From Heterocephalus glaber (Eukaryota; Chordata; Mammalia; Rodentia; Bathyergidae), in the NCBI RefSeq assembly GCF_000247695.1, contig NW_004624732.1, forward strand, positions 41,871,229 through 41,935,228: a stretch of 64,000 nt of DNA, in the 5' to 3' direction. This document shows positions 59,994-64,000 of this stretch, piece by piece (position 1 is the first letter of the stretch; every line of letters starts with the position of its first letter). Below the pieces are notes generated by a model. That model was given only the letters and a program-made list of their open reading frames with translations, was not told where the DNA came from and did not search any database. The translations under genes and the position numbers were made by a program.

Positions 59994-61679
59994 CAAAAAG
60001 GAGCTTGAAAGAGGCTGATTTGGGTCCCTTCTTTATCATTTACCTTTCACCACTTTCAGCCCAGGAACCAAGTTGGTCCTCCCAGGCTACCAGGGGCCCT
60101 AGCGAGACTCCAAGCAGAACTTCTCAGTGCTCCAGGGCAAATGCCGTGGCTCTTCTGCACTACTCTCCCGACTCTCCACAGCCCAACGGTAGTCCTGCAC
60201 AGAATCCTTGGCCTAATTGTCTCTGTGACAGGAGAGTGTGGGATAAAGCCTCCTCTCGCCATTGCACAGATGGAGCTGCTGAGGCCCCCAGGGGAGGGGA
60301 GCTGCAGGCAGCCATGAGTCAGAGGGGGAGCTGGGAAGCCTCCCGGCCCTGCCGGCTGTTGCTGGAAGCAACAGCCTGCATTTCCTCCTCACACCGGTAC
60401 CTCTAGAAGCGTGGGCAGCAGACGGGCAGGTGGCCACAGAGAGGACCCCTCCTGTGCCTGCAGGGCCAGCCGCATCCTCTTGCTGCCTGATTGGGCCCAC
60501 AGCCCACCCCCTACTGGCAGAACTGGCGGTGGTATTCCAAATATGGGCTCATGTCACCTAAGGGCTCCAGGCTCTGTGACCTCAGGAAAAACACCACCCA
60601 GAGCCTCAGTGTCCCTTCCCACCAAACAAGAGATTGAAACATGACCAGTCATGCTTCCTTCCCACAGGAAAATCCACAGTCCTGTGATTCTAGAATACCA
60701 ATGACAAGAGTCCTGATGAGGAGCCTTCCATTCTAAGTAGTCTATGATTCTAGACTCTTGTCGCTAAAAATTCTAGAGCACTAAGACCTGACAGCCCCAT
60801 AAAAGGGGGGCCATGACCCTACCCTGTGCTTACTGCTACGGGCCCAGTTAACCACCTTCCCATCTAGTCGGGAGGTTTCTCCAAGCAAGATACACAAGAA
60901 CTGATGTGAAGCTGGTGAGGGGGAAGCATGGACCCAGGGAGGAGCTGGTCTAATCCCAGGGGACAAGCCACCTCCTCCTGGCACACACAGCCACTGATGC
61001 CACGGATGTCAGGAAGTAAGCCTGCACCAGGGCAAGAGTGGGTGGTTGGGGTTTTGTGAGCCTGCAGCTCTAAGGGAGGGCCAGAGGGAGGGCCAGCGTT
61101 AGGTCAGGGCTGGTCTCCTGCTTCTCAGGTTCCAAGCCAAGCTCCACGCTTCATCTTCCTGTCTTCACCACCCACTGCTTCCTCCTTCCCGCCAGTCCCT
61201 TCACCTCACCTCCTAGGCCAGCTCCAGTTCGGGCCAGCTGCCAGCCAGCCAGAACAAAGGCTCCCAAGCCCATTTGGCAGACAGCAAAACTGAGAGCCAG
61301 GGAGAAGACAGGACCACTTGGCCCACAGGTTTGGCCTGGCAGCCTGCTCCTCTGACCATCTCTGTCAGCCCTGCTCCCACTTCACTTCCAGTCCTCCTCT
61401 GGGTCAGTGGGTATTCAAACAGCAGCCTGTCCAGCACCACACAACCCACATCCCAGGGTCCTTCAGGAGTGCTCATTTCACAGCCAATCAGCAGGTCATT
61501 GATTAATTCATTCCTTTATTGACTCAACTAGCTAGCTAATCAGCCCATCTCCCTGACTCACAGGGGAAGCAAAGCAGGGTCTGAAGGCAGTGAATGGGAA
61601 TCTGCTCCATGTGCCTGGTAGCACAGGAGGTGCAGGGAACACAACACATAACCACCTGTGGCTGTCTTCGTGGTGTTCA

Positions 61680-61830
61680 CAGCCTGTCCAGGGCTCTGCC
61701 AGAATTCAGTCCCACTTGCCAGCATCAAGTCACAAACTCTGTTAAGTCTCAGTGTCCCCATCTGCATATGGGGACCCTAACTGTTACCTGAGCTCCTGGG
61801 GCTACTGCGAGGACTAAAGGAGCCAAAGGT
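61680..61830 (+). mobile_element. MIR SINE inside the retrocopy
   Basis: TTAAGTCTCAGTGTCCCCAT, CTGCATATGGGGACCC and GGCTACTGCGAGGACTAAAG follow the forward MIR core order. Confidence 0.75.
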
Positions 61831-63530
61831 CAGAGAGCTGTTAACTTTAGAGATTGCAAGGCTGGCAAGAAATGGGCTCAAAAAATTCCTGCAAGCATCT
61901 GATGAAAGGGAGTCAATGTCAGAAGGCACGGCCCTGCCTGCGTGGAAGGTACAACCCAGCATGTGTTCCTGGGGGAGCCTTTCTCCACATGTGTATGTGC
62001 AAGCGCCAAGGTGTGTGTGATGTGTGCCCGTGAGGGCCCTGAGGGGTCGTCCCACCATGTGGGACAGAGCTGCTCCAGCCCCATCCCACTCTTGCCAGTG
62101 ATGGCATGGACCTAAAGGAGATTGTGGCAAGAGCAGGGACCAGGCTCGTGGGGAGAAGCCTGGGAAGATGTTTTGCATGCTTCTAGCCACCAGATTACAG
62201 GCCTAAGTTAGGCCCTGGGTGGGGGTGCGGAGGCGGCTGAGTGGCAGGCTCCCCAGCACCCTCACTTTATGCCTGTAGCGTGGCATACAGCGTTCCTGCT
62301 GGCAAAGCAGGCAAGGCAAAGGTCGGGGGGGTCACGGGCAAGGGAGGAGGTAGCGGGCCTAAGGGCCACGTGGGGTCTGCCAGACAGGGGAGGGAGGACA
62401 CAGGGCTCCCGGGGGGCCACCGGGCAGGCCTGGCTCTGCCCTGTTGGGCCGGCAGCTGGAGGGGAGTAAATACAGCGTGGGGCGTCCTGGCCACATTCCT
62501 GGGAGGCCAGCGCGGCCACCTGCCCACTGCTTTAAGCACAGCACAGCAGCCAGGGCCCAGAGTCGCCACTGCCCTCTTCCCGAACAAACAGAAAAATAAA
62601 TAAAACCAACTCTCAGGGTTGGCCCGCACCGCTGGGGGGAGGGGCAGGAAGGGGGGCGGACAGCAAGCAGACCAGGGGTCTCAGTTTCGGTTCCATTGGG
62701 AAGGGGGCGGTCAACAAAAGAGGAAAATGGAGGAAAAGGGCAGGGAGATGGTTAGAGATGTCAGGGAAGGGTAGAGGACCCTGTGAGCCATGGAGGGTAT
62801 CATAAGTGGAGGTGTGGGGTAGGCGGACCCCGGAGGGCGGCAGGAGCAGTCGCAGTGGGGGGCAGTTGGGGGAAGGCAGACAAGCCTCTGGGTCAGTAAT
62901 TCAGTGACAGGGATCCCCCAAGGGGGGTGGCAGGCAGACAAAGGGGGACTTGGGGGGGGGGCAGGGGCCACTTGACGGGCCATGAAATATTAAAGAGCCT
63001 AGGCCAGTGCGTGACAGAGGTCACAGAAACCAGGAGACTAGCTAGGGAGTGCTGGGGGACCCTGAGGCAGAAGGCTGCCCGCCCTTCTGTCACAGCCAGT
63101 TTCCCTGCTGGAGTCCTCTGTCTTTCCAAAGACAGAAGAGGCTGAGGGTGGGAGGGGCCTTGGGGATCGGTGAGGGGAGGGGGACCTTTGCGGCTCCCTC
63201 TTCCCTCAGGCTGATCTGGGCACAGGGGGCCCTCCAGAGCTGCCAGCCACCCTCACAAGGAAGCCACGAGGCCTGTCAGCACAGCCGCTGCCACGGAGCC
63301 TCCTGGGGAGGGAGGGGTAGACGTCCAGCGTCCCCTTCCCAGGGAAAAAAGAAAAATCAGCTGAGCCACCACTTTCCAGAGACCTGGAGGGAGGAAAAGC
63401 TGTGCCTCAGAGCTCAGCTGAGCCAGCAGGTCATACCCTGGCCTTCCCACCCCACCCTGGCCCCATTACCAGCCTCATGACCTTGGCCAGTGCCTGACCC
63501 TGGAGCCTGTGTCTGTCTGTCCTTCTTTTT

Positions 63531-63652
63531 GGTTGTTTGAGGCAGGGTCTCACTATGTAGTTCATGCTGGTCTTGAACCCACTGTGTAGCCCAGGCTGCA
63601 CCTGGAGGTGATCCTCCTGCCTCAGTCTCCCCGGCGCTGGGATTATAGGCCG
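63531..63652 (-). mobile_element. B1 SINE at the 5' truncation point of the retrocopy
   Basis: TTTGAGGCAGGGTCTCACTA, GTTCATGCTGGTCTTGAACC, CTCCTGCCTCAGTCTCCC and CTGGGATTATAGGC are a reversed B1. It is cut at its 5' end exactly where the right-hand TSD begins. Confidence 0.92.
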
Positions 63653-63666
63653 CCCTTCTACTTTTT
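63653..63666 (+). repeat. Target-site duplication, right copy
   Basis: CCCTTCTACTTTTT is the second copy of the duplication flanking the CXXC5 retrocopy. AT-rich host sequence resumes after it. Confidence 0.9.
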
Positions 63667-64000
63667 GTCGTCTATTTTAGATTCTGTATAATAAGAAGAA
63701 CATGCAGTATTTGTCTTTCTTTGAATGACTTATTTATTCTATCTTAATGTTTTCATTTCTATAGAAAACTTCAAAATAGTGCCATGGCCTCTGCATTAAA
63801 TGGCACAAGATTACCCCGGTAAGCACATCCTTAACATGTTTGCACTCCTCTCCCCAGTTTTATATCCCTATTTCTTTTCTGATTGTTTTTCTTTCATCTT
63901 TGGGACTGTACCTCAATTGACTCTTTTGATTTTTTCCCCTCTCATATCTGAACATACATTTAATTATATTATTTGATCTCCCTAAATTGCTATGGAGCAT
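63667..64000. other. 5' flank resumes after the retrocopy
   Basis: AT-rich sequence that continues the pre-insertion DNA of 57494-57573. It looks like a reversed L1-type region (TTTCTTTGAATGACTTATTT), but this is not firm. No gene is seen. Confidence 0.4.

Larger units (their letters stand above)
59501..63530 (-). other. Intron-like sequence carried with the CXXC5 retrocopy
   Basis: About 4 kb of GC-rich DNA upstream of the CXXC5 coding part, inside the same TSDs. It contains a B4 SINE (59841-59993) and a MIR (61680-61830), typical of introns or flanking DNA and not of a mature 5'UTR. The many long open frames on both strands (for example at 59280-59795, 59975-60406 and 61777-62190) overlap each other and show no domains. 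I read this as a retained first intron of the source gene. Confidence 0.6.
57588..63652 (-). mobile_element. 6.1-kb L1-mediated retrocopy of CXXC5 precursor RNA
   Basis: The insert is bounded by exact copies of CCCTTCTACTTTTT at 57574-57587 and 63653-63666. Read on the minus strand it ends in an A-tail (11 T at 57583-57593 on the plus strand, overlapping the TSD). AATAAA lies about 22 bases upstream of the tail (57615-57620). The insert is GC-rich in an AT-rich neighbourhood. From 3' to 5' it holds the CXXC5 3'UTR, coding part and about 4 kb of non-coding sequence containing B4, MIR and B1 elements. It is 5'-truncated inside the B1. Confidence 0.85.

Noticed and set aside
59280..62629. Many 60-170-codon frames on both strands
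   Set aside because: They overlap one another in GC-rich intron-like sequence, include SINE sequence and show no recognisable domain.

Overview
The window is mammalian nuclear DNA, most likely from a rodent. It is AT-rich, almost free of genes, and littered with tRNA-Ala-derived ID-type SINEs, 7SL-derived B1 and B4 SINEs, old MIR, L2 and MER5A-like remnants, and decayed LINE-1 pieces. ID plus B1/B4 SINEs indicate Rodentia. The ID copies share an unusual core (GGTTTCGCYGCCTGC) that differs from the murid ID consensus, so a non-murid rodent is likely. Beaver or a relative is my guess only.

The one functional gene I can support is on the minus strand near the middle. It is exon 1 of LRP1B, with start codon at 31596 and splice donor after 31515, inside a CpG-rich island at about 30880-32290. 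The predicted N-terminus is the LRP1B signal-peptide region and ends at a strong donor (AAG|GTAAGG). Everything left of 31515 (1-31514) is then LRP1B intron 1, and everything right of the island is the 5' flank of the gene. This explains why no other coding exon is seen.

Intron 1 (1-31514) is mostly unique AT-rich DNA. It holds an orphan polyadenylated retrocopy with a 17-bp target-site duplication (TSD) and a 34-bp perfect palindrome (3320-3631), a polypyrimidine tract (6136-6254), an L1 3' end (8006-8765), a 100-N assembly gap (11006-11105) with a suspicious 95-bp duplicate beside it, and several SINEs.

The 5' flank (32290-57573) carries more SINEs, AT microsatellites, MER5A-like and MIR-like remnants, and a nested block at 48680-53560. 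In that block old minus-strand L1 sequence is interrupted by a MaLR-like LTR, a solo LTR with a TATA box and AATAAA, an ID-L1 chimeric insertion and a B4 SINE.

The most striking object is a GC-rich 6.1-kb L1-mediated insertion at 57588-63652. It has a 14-bp TSD, an A-tail and a polyadenylation signal, and contains a minus-strand pseudogene of CXXC5. The copy lacks an intron within its coding part but carries about 4 kb of intron-like DNA, with its own B4, B1 and MIR elements, upstream of the coding region. It therefore looks like a reverse-transcribed, incompletely spliced precursor RNA. No CRISPR array, operon, rRNA or genuine tRNA gene is present.
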